From the NCBI GenBank assembly GCA_045531685.1, contig JAZSEL010000099.1, positions 1 through 27,417 on the forward strand: a DNA stretch of 27,417 nucleotides, read 5' to 3'. A program made the translations under genes and the position numbers. Below, in pieces: positions 8,753 through 16,033 of the stretch; position 1 is the first letter of the stretch, and the number at the start of each line of letters is the position of its first letter. The DNA is from RGIG8767 sp045531685 (GTDB lineage: Bacteria > Bacillota > Clostridia > Lachnospirales > Lachnospiraceae). The notes beneath the pieces are model-generated. The model was given only the letters and a program-made list of their open reading frames with translations. It ran no database searches and was not told the origin of the DNA.

Positions 8753-10333
8753 TTAGATATTAAATAAATCGCTGTATACCTTAAGAGCTCCGTCTGTATC
8801 ATGTGCAAGAACCTTCTTTGCCAATACTTTACCAAGCTGTACACCTTCCTGGTCAAAGCTGTTAAGATTCCATACAAATCCCTGGAACATAATCTTGTTT
8901 TCGAAGTGGGATAACAATGCACCAAGTGCTTCCGGTGTTAACTGTTCACCAATGATAATGCTGGATGGACGTCCGCCTTCGAATTTCTTGTTAAGGTTTT
9001 CATCATCCTTTCCGCATGCAAATGCTACAATCTGTGCTACTACGTTCGCACAAAGCTTCTGCTGGCTTGTGCTGCCTTCGATAACAACATCCTGTCCCAT
9101 CTGATTGTTCTTAAATCCAACAAACTGAAGCGGAATAATGTCCGTTCCCTGGTGGAGTAACTGATAGAAGGAATGCTGTCCGTTTGTTCCCGGCTCACCA
9201 TAGATAATCGGTCCTGTTACATAGTTAACAGGTTCGCCAAAACGGTTTACGGATTTACCGTTGGATTCCATATCAGCCTGCTGTAAATGTGCAGGGAAAC
9301 GGCTTAATGCCTGTGAGTATGGAAGAACTGCTGTTGCACCGTATCCAAGTACGTTACGTTCATAAACACCGATTAATGCGTCCAACATAGCAGGGTTCTG
9401 TAATAAATCTTCGTTCTTTGCGAGAACGTCTTCTTTTGCAGCACCGTCAAGGAAACGTGCGAATACTTCCGGTCCGAATGCAAGAGATAATACGGCTCCG
9501 CCTACACCTGAGGTAGAAGAGAAGCGTCCTCCGATATAATCATCCATAAAGAATGCTGCAAGGTAATCAGAGCTCTTTGCAAGTGGTGATGTTTCACTTG
9601 TAACTGCAATCATGTGCTTAGAAGCGTCCAAACCTGCTTTTGCGAGTGCATCTTTAACAAATGATTCATTTGTTAATGTTTCCAATGTTGTACCTGATTT
9701 AGATACTAATACGAAAATAGAATGAGCAACGTCAATATTGCTTAATACGCCTGCTGCATCATCCGGATCCACATTGCTGATGAATGCTGCCTGCATCTTT
9801 AATGTGTTGTTTACCTTTGCCCAGTTTTCAAGTGCTAAATACATAGCTCTTGGACCAAGGTCACTTCCGCCGATACCAATCTGAACTACCGTTGTGAATT
9901 TTTCACCGGCTGCGTTTGTGATTTCGCCTGCATGCACTTTGTTGGCAAATTCTGCAATCTTCTTCTGTTCATTCAGATAGAACTCGCGCTTATTGATTCC
10001 GTCAGCAATAACATCTTCTCCCAACTGACCACGTGTTAACTGATGAAGAACCAGACGCTTTTCACCTGTATTGATTACTTCGCCATTGTATAAAGCTTCA
10101 TACTTTTCAGTTAACTGAGCTTCTTTTGCCAATTTTGCAAGTACAGCTAATACGTTGTCATCTACTGACTTAGCGCCATAATTAAAAGCAAGACCTGCAG
10201 CCATTGGTACACTGTATTTTTTTACACGTTCTGCACCATTTTCACCTGTCATTGCTTCTGCAAGATTCACACGTTCCACTTCTGATAATTCTTTATAAGA
10301 AGCAAGTGTGTCTAAATTGTTCCAAGAAATCAT
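8753..10333 (-). CDS. pgi: Glucose-6-phosphate isomerase
   Basis: This 526-residue protein interconverts glucose-6-phosphate and fructose-6-phosphate in cytoplasmic glycolysis. Both family signatures are present: YIGGRFSSTSGVG (Arg270) and the C-terminal FDQEGVQLGK (Lys502). SKSGTT (211-216) is the phosphate loop, ADMESNGKS carries the catalytic Glu356, and GQHSFYQ carries His387. ATG 10333 follows GAGGAGG. It appears monocistronic: a terminator follows and an 8-bp inverted repeat sits in its leader. It is the longer, typical bacterial form, not a cupin-type isomerase. Confidence 0.98.
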   Translation of the reverse strand: MISWNNLDTLASYKELSEVERVNLAEAMTGENGAERVKKYSVPMAAGLAFNYGAKSVDDNVLAVLAKLAKEAQLTEKYEALYNGEVINTGEKRLVLHQLTRGQLGEDVIADGINKREFYLNEQKKIAEFANKVHAGEITNAAGEKFTTVVQIGIGGSDLGPRAMYLALENWAKVNNTLKMQAAFISNVDPDDAAGVLSNIDVAHSIFVLVSKSGTTLETLTNESFVKDALAKAGLDASKHMIAVTSETSPLAKSSDYLAAFFMDDYIGGRFSSTSGVGGAVLSLAFGPEVFARFLDGAAKEDVLAKNEDLLQNPAMLDALIGVYERNVLGYGATAVLPYSQALSRFPAHLQQADMESNGKSVNRFGEPVNYVTGPIIYGEPGTNGQHSFYQLLHQGTDIIPLQFVGFKNNQMGQDVVIEGSTSQQKLCANVVAQIVAFACGKDDENLNKKFEGGRPSSIIIGEQLTPEALGALLSHFENKIMFQGFVWNLNSFDQEGVQLGKVLAKKVLAHDTDGALKVYSDLFNI

Positions 10334-10351
10334 TTCTTAATCCTCCTCGCA

Positions 10352-10373
10352 TAATGAACACATCAGTTCATTA
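10352..10373. repeat. 8-bp inverted repeat in the pgi leader
   Basis: TAATGAAC (10352-10359) and GTTCATTA (10366-10373) are perfect inverted copies separated by six bases, immediately upstream of the pgi ribosome site. It could be an operator or a leader hairpin. The regulator is unknown. Confidence 0.4.
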
Positions 10374-10504
10374 CTCTTTATATTCTTCCTAATAATACAT
10401 GCTTTATTGAAAAATTGCCACATATTTTGCGATTTTTGCTAACTTTTTTAAATGGATTCCTGTTTTATTCGCCTACATATGGCTCTTTTCTACTATATAT
10501 GTAT

Positions 10505-10780
10505 CTACATCCATGCAATATCGCTATTATCAAACGCTACACTTAAAAGGCTATCTGTCATCTCCACTTCCTCTTTGCCTTCTACTACGTGTAACAATTT
10601 TGCTGTTTCTGTATTTTGTGGCATTTCATCATCCGGTCCAATTTCCATATCCACCTCTTCACCACAATAAGGACACATCATACGCGGTACGATTCTGGTA
10701 GATAAAAAACGCATACTGCATTCATCATTTTCACATTCATAAAATCCACAAAATTCAGTTCCTTCCGGTACAAAATACAT
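10505..10780 (-). CDS. Small zinc-ribbon-like protein, function unknown
   Basis: This 91-residue protein begins MYFVPEGTEFCGFYEC. Cysteines at 11, 16 and 21, with a CPYCGEE knuckle at about 36-39, suggest a zinc ribbon. The second half is acidic and probably flexible. GAGGAG precedes ATG 10780. The gene has its own strong promoter, overlapping an operator-like palindrome shared with the divergent ABC permease. I cannot assign a function; small zinc ribbons may bind nucleic acids or proteins. Coding is supported by the ribosome site, the patterned cysteines and the promoter, although no terminator is evident. Confidence 0.72.
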   Translation of the reverse strand: MYFVPEGTEFCGFYECENDECSMRFLSTRIVPRMMCPYCGEEVDMEIGPDDEMPQNTETAKLLHVVEGKEEVEMTDSLLSVAFDNSDIAWM

Positions 10781-10824
10781 AATATTTTCTCCTCACATTT
10801 CTTCCTATCTCATCTTCAAAGTTC

Positions 10825-10853
10825 TTCTAAATATACATTTATTCATGTATAAT
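10825..10853 (+). promoter_or_regulatory. Candidate promoter of the ABC permease gene
   Basis: TATAAT at 10848-10853 is a perfect -10 box. TTCTAA at 10825-10830, 17 bp upstream, is only a partial -35 match (3/6), so the promoter may be weak or need an activator. Confidence 0.45.
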
Positions 10854-10877
10854 ATATGGCAAGCGCATTCTTAGTTT

Positions 10878-10905
10878 ATTATACGAAACGTTTTTTGTAA
10901 ATCAA
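10878..10905 (-). promoter_or_regulatory. Promoter of the zinc-ribbon gene with embedded cre/LacI-like palindrome
   Basis: Leftward TTGATT (10905-10900), a 16-bp spacer and TATAAT (10883-10878) form a good sigma-A promoter. The spacer holds the palindrome AAACGTTT (10886-10893), the core of catabolite-responsive/LacI-type operators. A bound repressor would block this promoter and, about 30 bp past the rightward -10, could also block the ABC permease transcript. Confidence 0.55.
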
Positions 10906-10924
10906 CATATCATCGGAGACAAAC

Positions 10925-11713
10925 ATGAAAAAAATATCATTAGTGATTCAATATATTATTCTTCTTCTAGCATCCGTATTTTTTGTTTTTCCCCTATATT
11001 ATGCATTTTGTAAAGCTAGCGGAGGAAGAACCGACTTTAGCATGGGGCTGCCCATTCCCGGAACTGAACTTTGGAATAACATCTCTCATATTTTGTTTGA
11101 AACCAAGTTCCTTTCCTCTTTTTTCTACACACTAAAATATACTTCTATCCAAACTTTACTAACCTTATGTGTATGCTCTCTGGCCGGATATGGATTTGAA
11201 CTTTATCATGACAAATCTAAGGATATGTTTTTCCAAATTATCCTATGGACGTTTATGGTTCCATTTACGGTATTTATTGTTCCATTATTTGTCATATTCA
11301 GTTCCGTTCATATGATTAACACTACTTCTGCCATGATTTTGCCATTTATCGCTTCTCCGCTGATTATTATGATATTTAGGCAACAATCCCGTAGCTTTCC
11401 TAAAGAGCTTGTGGAAGCAGCTAAGATGGACGGATTACATGAACCCTATATTTTCCTGCGCATCTACCTACCAAATATGAAACCAACGATTGCTTGCGGT
11501 ATTATAGTAGCATTTTTAAACGCATGGAATTCTTATCAATGGCCTGGTATTGTTATGATTCATGAGGAAAAAATACCTATGACAACTTACCTGGATTTAA
11601 TGGGAAAAGGGGATTTTATGACCATTGTATTACTCAGCATGCTACCTACCTTATTTGTATTTTTCTCTCTGCAAAAATATTTCATTAAGGGATTGGAAGG
11701 GATTTTTCAGTAA
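10925..11713 (+). CDS. Carbohydrate ABC transporter permease (MalG-type), without partner genes
   Basis: This 262-residue protein has about six membrane helices and the permease-ATPase coupling loop EAAKMDGLHEPYIFLRIYLP (residues 164-183), characteristic of MalG/UgpE-like sugar permeases. Length is at the low end of normal, and the N-terminal helix and C-terminus (KGLEGIFQ) are intact. GGAGA precedes the ATG. Such permeases need a MalF-type partner, a substrate-binding protein and usually a shared MsiK-like ATPase. None is adjacent: a divergent gene lies upstream and a terminator immediately downstream. It may pair with subunits encoded elsewhere or be a relic of a lost operon. Substrate unknown. 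Confidence 0.88.
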   Translation: MKKISLVIQYIILLLASVFFVFPLYYAFCKASGGRTDFSMGLPIPGTELWNNISHILFETKFLSSFFYTLKYTSIQTLLTLCVCSLAGYGFELYHDKSKDMFFQIILWTFMVPFTVFIVPLFVIFSSVHMINTTSAMILPFIASPLIIMIFRQQSRSFPKELVEAAKMDGLHEPYIFLRIYLPNMKPTIACGIIVAFLNAWNSYQWPGIVMIHEEKIPMTTYLDLMGKGDFMTIVLLSMLPTLFVFFSLQKYFIKGLEGIFQ

Positions 11714-11728
11714 TTAAATAATTTATGC

Positions 11729-11790
11729 AAAACAGAGCAGCATTGAGATTATTCACCTATTCGTAAACAATTCATTTGCTGCTCTGTTTT
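11729..11790. terminator. Bidirectional rho-independent terminator (permease / telA)
   Basis: Fourteen bases at 11729-11742 pair perfectly with 11777-11790 around a 34-base loop. Six T's end the rightward arm and TTTT the leftward one. It separates two convergent genes. Confidence 0.82.
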
Positions 11791-11797
11791 TTAAGTT

Positions 11798-12931
11798 CTA
11801 TTTGTTACTAATTTCTAAGAGTTTCTTCTTCAGCTCATTTTCCATATTCTGCATTTCCACTTCAGCCGCTCTTCTCTTGGCTCTTCCGTCTGCCTGAATC
11901 TTCATGACTTCATCCAATGTGGAAATCAAAGAAGCATTGGTATTCTTTAATGTTTCCATATCTACGATACCTCGCTCGGATTCCTTTGCACTCTCAATAG
12001 CCGCCATCTTAAGTGTCGCTGCATTTTTCTTAAGAAGCTCATTGGTCATATCCGATACTTCTCTCTGCGCCCTGCTTGCTTCCTCCGCATGGGTTACACC
12101 AAGGGCAAGTACCATCTGACTTCTCCAAAGCGGGATGGTATTTACAATGGTAGACTGAATCTTTTCCACCATCATGGTATCACTGTTCTGTACCAAACGA
12201 ATCTGTGGTGCCGTCTGGATGGAAACCATTCTGGTTAATTCCAAATCATGAATCTTCTTTTCAAAGCGTTCACAAAGCGCTTCTAAATCCTTTGCTGCCT
12301 GAGCATCCTCAGGAAGACCTGTCATTCTTGCTTTTTCCAAGAGTTCTGCCAATTCGTTTTCTCTTGTAGACTGAAGTTTTTTCTTACCGGCAAGAATGTA
12401 CATAGACAATTCTTTAAAGTATGTAAGATTCAAATCGTACATCTTATCAAGAACCGCTACATCCTTTAATAACTGGACCTGATGCTGTTCCAATGCATCC
12501 GTAATTCTGGTAATATTGGTTTCTGCCCTAGAATATTTAACCTTTAAGGCCTCTACCTTATTGGATGTCTTTTTAAAGATTCCTAAAATACCCTTTTGCT
12601 CTTCATCAAAGTTTTTCAGTTCGGCAACCACACCGGAAAGCATTTCGCCGATTTCACCCATATCCTTTGTCTTTACATTATCAAGGGCATCTCCTGAAAA
12701 ATCAGCCATCTTCTTCTGGGTTCCCACACCATACTGTAAAATAGCATTGGAATTATGCAAATCAATCTGATTACTGAACTCATCCACCATTTTTCTTTCT
12801 TCTTCTGTTAACATGGATTCGTCCAACTGTTCCTGCACTTCCTGCTTCGGTTCGGTTTCTGCTAACATCTGCTTTTCATCAATTACTTCTCCGAATACTA
12901 ATGTCGGTACTTTTTCTGTTACTTCACTCAT
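11798..12931 (-). CDS. telA: TelA/YaaN-family toxic anion resistance protein
   Basis: This is a 377-residue, largely helical coiled-coil protein without signal peptide or membrane segment. It matches the TelA family along its length, including RLVQNSDTMMVEKIQSTIVNTIPLWRSQM-like and ALGVTHAEEASRAQREV-like blocks near the C-terminus. ATG 12931 follows GGGGAT and lies one base after the xpaC-like stop; an in-frame ATG at 12952 lies inside the upstream gene and is less likely. The family is named for tellurite resistance on plasmids, but chromosomal copies probably serve envelope or stress functions. Pairing with an XpaC-like protein is the same arrangement as xpaC-yaaN of Bacillus subtilis. It ends at a terminator. 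Confidence 0.92.
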   Translation of the reverse strand: MSEVTEKVPTLVFGEVIDEKQMLAETEPKQEVQEQLDESMLTEEERKMVDEFSNQIDLHNSNAILQYGVGTQKKMADFSGDALDNVKTKDMGEIGEMLSGVVAELKNFDEEQKGILGIFKKTSNKVEALKVKYSRAETNITRITDALEQHQVQLLKDVAVLDKMYDLNLTYFKELSMYILAGKKKLQSTRENELAELLEKARMTGLPEDAQAAKDLEALCERFEKKIHDLELTRMVSIQTAPQIRLVQNSDTMMVEKIQSTIVNTIPLWRSQMVLALGVTHAEEASRAQREVSDMTNELLKKNAATLKMAAIESAKESERGIVDMETLKNTNASLISTLDEVMKIQADGRAKRRAAEVEMQNMENELKKKLLEISNK

Positions 12932-12932
12932 T

Positions 12933-14225
12933 TTACTTATCCCCTTTTTCAAAATCTGATTTTATATATCCATCCTGTTTTAACATCGTATTTAAAACAG
13001 AAATATCTGACTGGATATCCCATGCATGATCCCTGAATAACTCATCCAAAAATCCTTCAAAGGCTCTGTTTATGGTATCCACTGTGGTTTCAATCTCCCG
13101 CTTGGTATCGGAAATATTCTTAACCTCCACATTCTGCTTATCCAAATCCCGGTACGCCTCTAACAGCTTCTGGGTCGTCGGAAGATAATAACTTAGCATT
13201 TTCTGCAATTCTGCCGCCTGCTCCGGTTTTTCCTCAACTCGGGCAAAAATGCGGGTTACCAGATATTCCATCTTGTCCAGCTTCTCTGACATTTCTTCTC
13301 CCGGAATTTCATCATTACATTTTCTGATTATGGCAATATAATTTCTTCCCTCTTCTAAAACAGCGGCTGCTTTTTCCTCGGCCGGACTAAGCAGAGACTT
13401 TTCTTCATTATTCTTTTGTTCTAATTGCAATTGCTGCTCATACTGCTTCTGCGTCAGCATATACTGCTCATACATAGCATCACTGGCAATAAAACAGCTC
13501 TCCTTCTTATCCAGATGTGCCTGCAAGAACATCCCGTTTTGCATCATCTTTTTTAAATCCCTACGGACATATCTGGGACTTCTGCCTGTTTTACCTGCCA
13601 TATCCTCTATGGAACAATATAATTTGTCTTTGACAATTGCCACATAATGTTTAAAGCGGTCTACTCGACTTCTAAGTCTGGCACCATAAACACCCATTCC
13701 AACTCCTGTGGTCGTAGCAGCAAGTGGCAATAATAATGTATCAACCGGAAAACCTCCCATCATAACAAGCCACATATGCTGCACCAACTGCCATCCACCA
13801 TATCCCATGGCTCCTAATCCGGCAAGCATCCAAACAATACCGGAAACACTTCCTTTCGGTGTATTGTTAAATAACTTCGGGTCCGGACGTAAATTCGGCT
13901 TTGCATAATATACGGTACCGTTATATCGTTCCCACTTCTGTCGGCTACTGTCTGTTGGTTTATGCTGAATACTGCTCTTAGCGGTTACTTTACTCATCCC
14001 CTGTTGAAAGCTTCCCGCTGCATCATTTATCACACCGTTAATATTCTTCCCAATATCATTGAGTCCTTTACTGACGTCACTGAGGCTCTTACTCACATCG
14101 CCCACCGCAAGTCCCACCGTTTCACCAATGCTTTTACTCAACTCCGTAAAGTCATTGGTATCAATGGCATGTTGAACCTGCTTCTTTATATCTTCTCCAA
14201 CTTGATACCATTCGTTCTTGTTCAT
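12933..14225 (-). CDS. xpaC: XpaC-like membrane protein (5-bromo-4-chloroindolyl phosphate hydrolysis family)
   Basis: The preferred start, ATG 14225, is preceded by GGGGAG and gives 430 residues; ATG 14246 has no ribosome site. The N-terminus is amphipathic with repeated SKSLSDVSKGLNDIGK-type turns. Two membrane helices follow (about 129-155 and 160-182), then a winged-helix-like segment (about 190-247, SIEDMAGKTGRSPRYVRRDLKKM) and a C-terminal coiled-coil region. This is the layout of XpaC-like proteins, known for their partnership with TelA proteins. The historical phosphatase activity is poorly established, so the biochemical role is open. It is translationally coupled to telA and has its own promoter. 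Confidence 0.85.
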   Translation of the reverse strand: MNKNEWYQVGEDIKKQVQHAIDTNDFTELSKSIGETVGLAVGDVSKSLSDVSKGLNDIGKNINGVINDAAGSFQQGMSKVTAKSSIQHKPTDSSRQKWERYNGTVYYAKPNLRPDPKLFNNTPKGSVSGIVWMLAGLGAMGYGGWQLVQHMWLVMMGGFPVDTLLLPLAATTTGVGMGVYGARLRSRVDRFKHYVAIVKDKLYCSIEDMAGKTGRSPRYVRRDLKKMMQNGMFLQAHLDKKESCFIASDAMYEQYMLTQKQYEQQLQLEQKNNEEKSLLSPAEEKAAAVLEEGRNYIAIIRKCNDEIPGEEMSEKLDKMEYLVTRIFARVEEKPEQAAELQKMLSYYLPTTQKLLEAYRDLDKQNVEVKNISDTKREIETTVDTINRAFEGFLDELFRDHAWDIQSDISVLNTMLKQDGYIKSDFEKGDK

Positions 14226-14288
14226 ATTTCTCCCCGTGTAACACACATTTATATAGGAAAAGTTTCCCTATCATTTTCACATTATAAG

Positions 14289-14317
14289 ATTATACGTGAA
14301 TTTGTAGTAAAAGACAA
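14289..14317 (-). promoter_or_regulatory. Promoter of the xpaC-telA operon
   Basis: Leftward TTGTCT (14317-14312), a 17-bp spacer and TATAAT (14294-14289) form a good sigma-A promoter about 64 bp upstream of the start codon, just after the terminator of the preceding operon. Confidence 0.7.
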
Positions 14318-14324
14318 TGAAAAA

Positions 14325-14344
14325 CGCACGTGAATTCACGTGCG
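14325..14344 (-). terminator. Rho-independent terminator of the eight-gene redox/nickel operon
   Basis: A perfect 20-bp palindrome centred on GAATTC folds to an 8-bp stem with a 4-base loop. It is followed leftward by TTTTTC and lies seven bases past the last stop codon. It marks the operon end. Confidence 0.87.
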
Positions 14345-14351
14345 CCTCCCA

Positions 14352-15053
14352 TTATTCTTTTTTGTATAAGGCTTCTACTTCCTCACATACATCCTTTAGT
14401 TTACAAGTCTGACAATCCATCTGCACTTTTTTTGCCAGATGGTCAAGGGTTTTGGTAATATCGTCTGCCTTTTGCAAGCACTTTTTTGTTTCTTCATATG
14501 GGAAATCCGGCAATGTAATAAATATCAGCTTTACCGCTTCTACCTCCGGATGTTTGTGGTATGCTTCACAAAACAGTCTTCCCACTCCTTTTATGGAAAG
14601 TCCCTCTTTTAGTGCTTCCTTATGAATGCGGACTGCTTCCCGTTTATTCATTGCTGAAATCCGCATCATATACCCCTTGGGACTGACATGATAACGGGTA
14701 TAATCAATCCGGCGAATCATCTGATACAGCGCATCGGAATCCATATCCTGGGTATTTTTGACTCTGACTAATGCAATACGTGCATAGGATATATCTTCTT
14801 TCAATTCTGACAAATCCTGTCCATACAACAGAATCTCATCACATGGTACTACTGCTTCACTGTCTGTTAACAGAATACCGCTTATTGCTTCTAAATTGCT
14901 CCCACCCAATTCATAAGCCATATCACTTTGAAAAATCATTTGATTTTTTCCTTCATCCGGCCACTTCGGACAATGTTCCATATCAAAAGCACAAACAGGC
15001 AGCCCTTCCAATAACCCTTCCATTTTTGAAATACAATTATCAAATAATTTCAT
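14352..15053 (-). CDS. Stand-alone acetyl-CoA synthase (AcsB/CdhC)-like middle-domain protein
   Basis: This 233-residue protein aligns by eye with the central part of acetyl-CoA synthase beta/CdhC: AYELGGSN (46-53, as in the VELGGP block), YGQDLSEL (77-84, compare IGPDLKDM), a DALYQMIRRIDYTRY segment (compare the LERRIHDFINY region), MRISAMNKREA (130-140, compare VRVSKDA), then PEVEAVKLIFIT (169-180). It ends with CQTCKLKDVC (Cys214, 217, 223) where ACS begins its A-cluster cysteines. The C-terminal catalytic region with the CGC nickel motif is absent; the stop is followed by a terminator, so this looks like a complete small protein and not a frameshift. It is the last gene of the operon, two bases after the small membrane gene. 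It may bind a metal cluster or act as a partner or scaffold. Homology is judged from motifs only. Confidence 0.7.
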   Translation of the reverse strand: MKLFDNCISKMEGLLEGLPVCAFDMEHCPKWPDEGKNQMIFQSDMAYELGGSNLEAISGILLTDSEAVVPCDEILLYGQDLSELKEDISYARIALVRVKNTQDMDSDALYQMIRRIDYTRYHVSPKGYMMRISAMNKREAVRIHKEALKEGLSIKGVGRLFCEAYHKHPEVEAVKLIFITLPDFPYEETKKCLQKADDITKTLDHLAKKVQMDCQTCKLKDVCEEVEALYKKE

Positions 15054-15055
15054 AC

Positions 15056-15223
15056 CTATAATTTACGCTCTCTTTTTCTTTTGTCGTAGAGCTTCAGTAA
15101 CCAAGGCTGAATCATTGCCATCATTTTCATATCCAGGTTAAAGAAGTAAACAGTAAATGTAAGTACAAAAAAAGCAACTGCTATAACTACGACCACAAGC
15201 AAAATATGTAATAAAACCGGCAT
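15056..15223 (-). CDS. 55-residue single-pass membrane protein in the redox/nickel operon
   Basis: ATG 15223 is two bases after the activator stop and has GGAGGT nine bases upstream, the strong site that decides the start. TAG at 15056-15058 lies two bases before the next ATG. The peptide begins MPVLLHILLVVVVIAVAFFV, giving one N-terminal hydrophobic helix (about 4-29), then MKMMAMIQPWLLKLYDKRKRERKL, an amphipathic and strongly basic tail likely to face the cytoplasm. I do not recognise a family. Tight packing with both neighbours indicates real translation. It may anchor the enzyme complex to the membrane. Confidence 0.72.
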   Translation of the reverse strand: MPVLLHILLVVVVIAVAFFVLTFTVYFFNLDMKMMAMIQPWLLKLYDKRKRERKL

Positions 15224-15225
15224 TC

Positions 15226-16017
15226 CTAATTACCTCCTTTTTGACGGGCAAATTCTGCTGCTCCGAGAGCTCCCATTAACTGCGGATCAATCGGCAATTC
15301 GATTACTTTCAAACGAAGTACCTTTTGGATAGCATCCTTTAATCCATCGTTTTTGGCACATCCGCCCGTTAAGGTAATACTATCGGTTGCTCCCGCTTTT
15401 TTTGCCATTACAAAGCATCTCTTTGCTACGGACAACTCAATTCCTGCTGCAATTTCATCCATTGGTTTTCCCTCTCCTACCAAGGATATTACTTCACTTT
15501 CTGCAAATACGGTACACTGTGCCGTAATCGGAATCACATTTTTAGCTTTTAAAGATAATCTGGAAAACTCGTCCAGTTCCATTTCAAACGCTCTTGCCAT
15601 AGCCTCAAAAAAACGTCCCGTACCGGCTGCACATTTATCATTCATGGCAAAATTAAGTACCGTTCCGTCTGAATCAACAGCAATTCCCTTTACGTCCTGT
15701 CCTCCGATATCAATGATTGCCTTTACCGTCGGATCAGCTACATGAACTCCCATGGCATGACAACTGATTTCAGAAATATTTTCGTCTGCAAACGGTACCT
15801 TGTTACGGCCATATCCGGTTCCCACCAGATAGGCAAGGTCCTCTGCCGAAGAAAGGTCCGGGACTTTTTCAATTGCCTGATTCAATGCATCCTGTGCACT
15901 CAGGACGGAATTAATTCTGCTTCGGATTGTTACATCGGAAACAATCTTCCCGGTTTCATCTATAATTACACATTTGGTATAGGTACTCCCGGAGTCACAT
16001 CCACCATAATATTTCAT
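15226..16017 (-). CDS. 2-hydroxyacyl-CoA dehydratase-type activase (HgdC/FldI-like, ATP-dependent [4Fe-4S] protein)
   Basis: From ATG 16017 (AAAGGAGAG just upstream) it has 263 residues; an ATG at 16077 is inside the preceding gene. It is an ASKHA-fold ATPase: GGCDSGSTYTK (5-15) is phosphate loop 1, IDIGGQDVKG (102-111) loop 2, and TGGCAKNDG (217-225) the adenosine motif. Cys129 (NDKCAAGTGRF) and Cys168 (TAQCTVFAESEV) match the two cysteines per subunit that hold one [4Fe-4S] cluster at the dimer interface. Family members couple ATP hydrolysis to a low-potential one-electron transfer into a dehydratase or reductase. It follows both putative partner subunits directly (16-bp gap). Confidence in family is high; the partner is inferred from order. 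Confidence 0.94.
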   Translation of the reverse strand: MKYYGGCDSGSTYTKCVIIDETGKIVSDVTIRSRINSVLSAQDALNQAIEKVPDLSSAEDLAYLVGTGYGRNKVPFADENISEISCHAMGVHVADPTVKAIIDIGGQDVKGIAVDSDGTVLNFAMNDKCAAGTGRFFEAMARAFEMELDEFSRLSLKAKNVIPITAQCTVFAESEVISLVGEGKPMDEIAAGIELSVAKRCFVMAKKAGATDSITLTGGCAKNDGLKDAIQKVLRLKVIELPIDPQLMGALGAAEFARQKGGN

Positions 16018-16033
16018 AGCTCTCTCCTTTATT

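Noticed and set aside
10452..10701. Rightward short frames opposite the zinc-ribbon gene
   Set aside because: No ribosome site or motif, and they are antisense to a frame with a good start, patterned cysteines and a promoter.
11798..12931. Tellurite resistance as the literal function of the TelA-family gene
   Set aside because: The name is historical; chromosomal xpaC-telA pairs are widespread and no tellurite operon genes are present.
14352..15053. That the ACS-like protein is a truncated pseudogene of full-length acetyl-CoA synthase
   Set aside because: The frame is clean, the stop is followed within seven bases by a perfect terminator, and no leftover ACS C-terminal coding is visible in 14226-14351.
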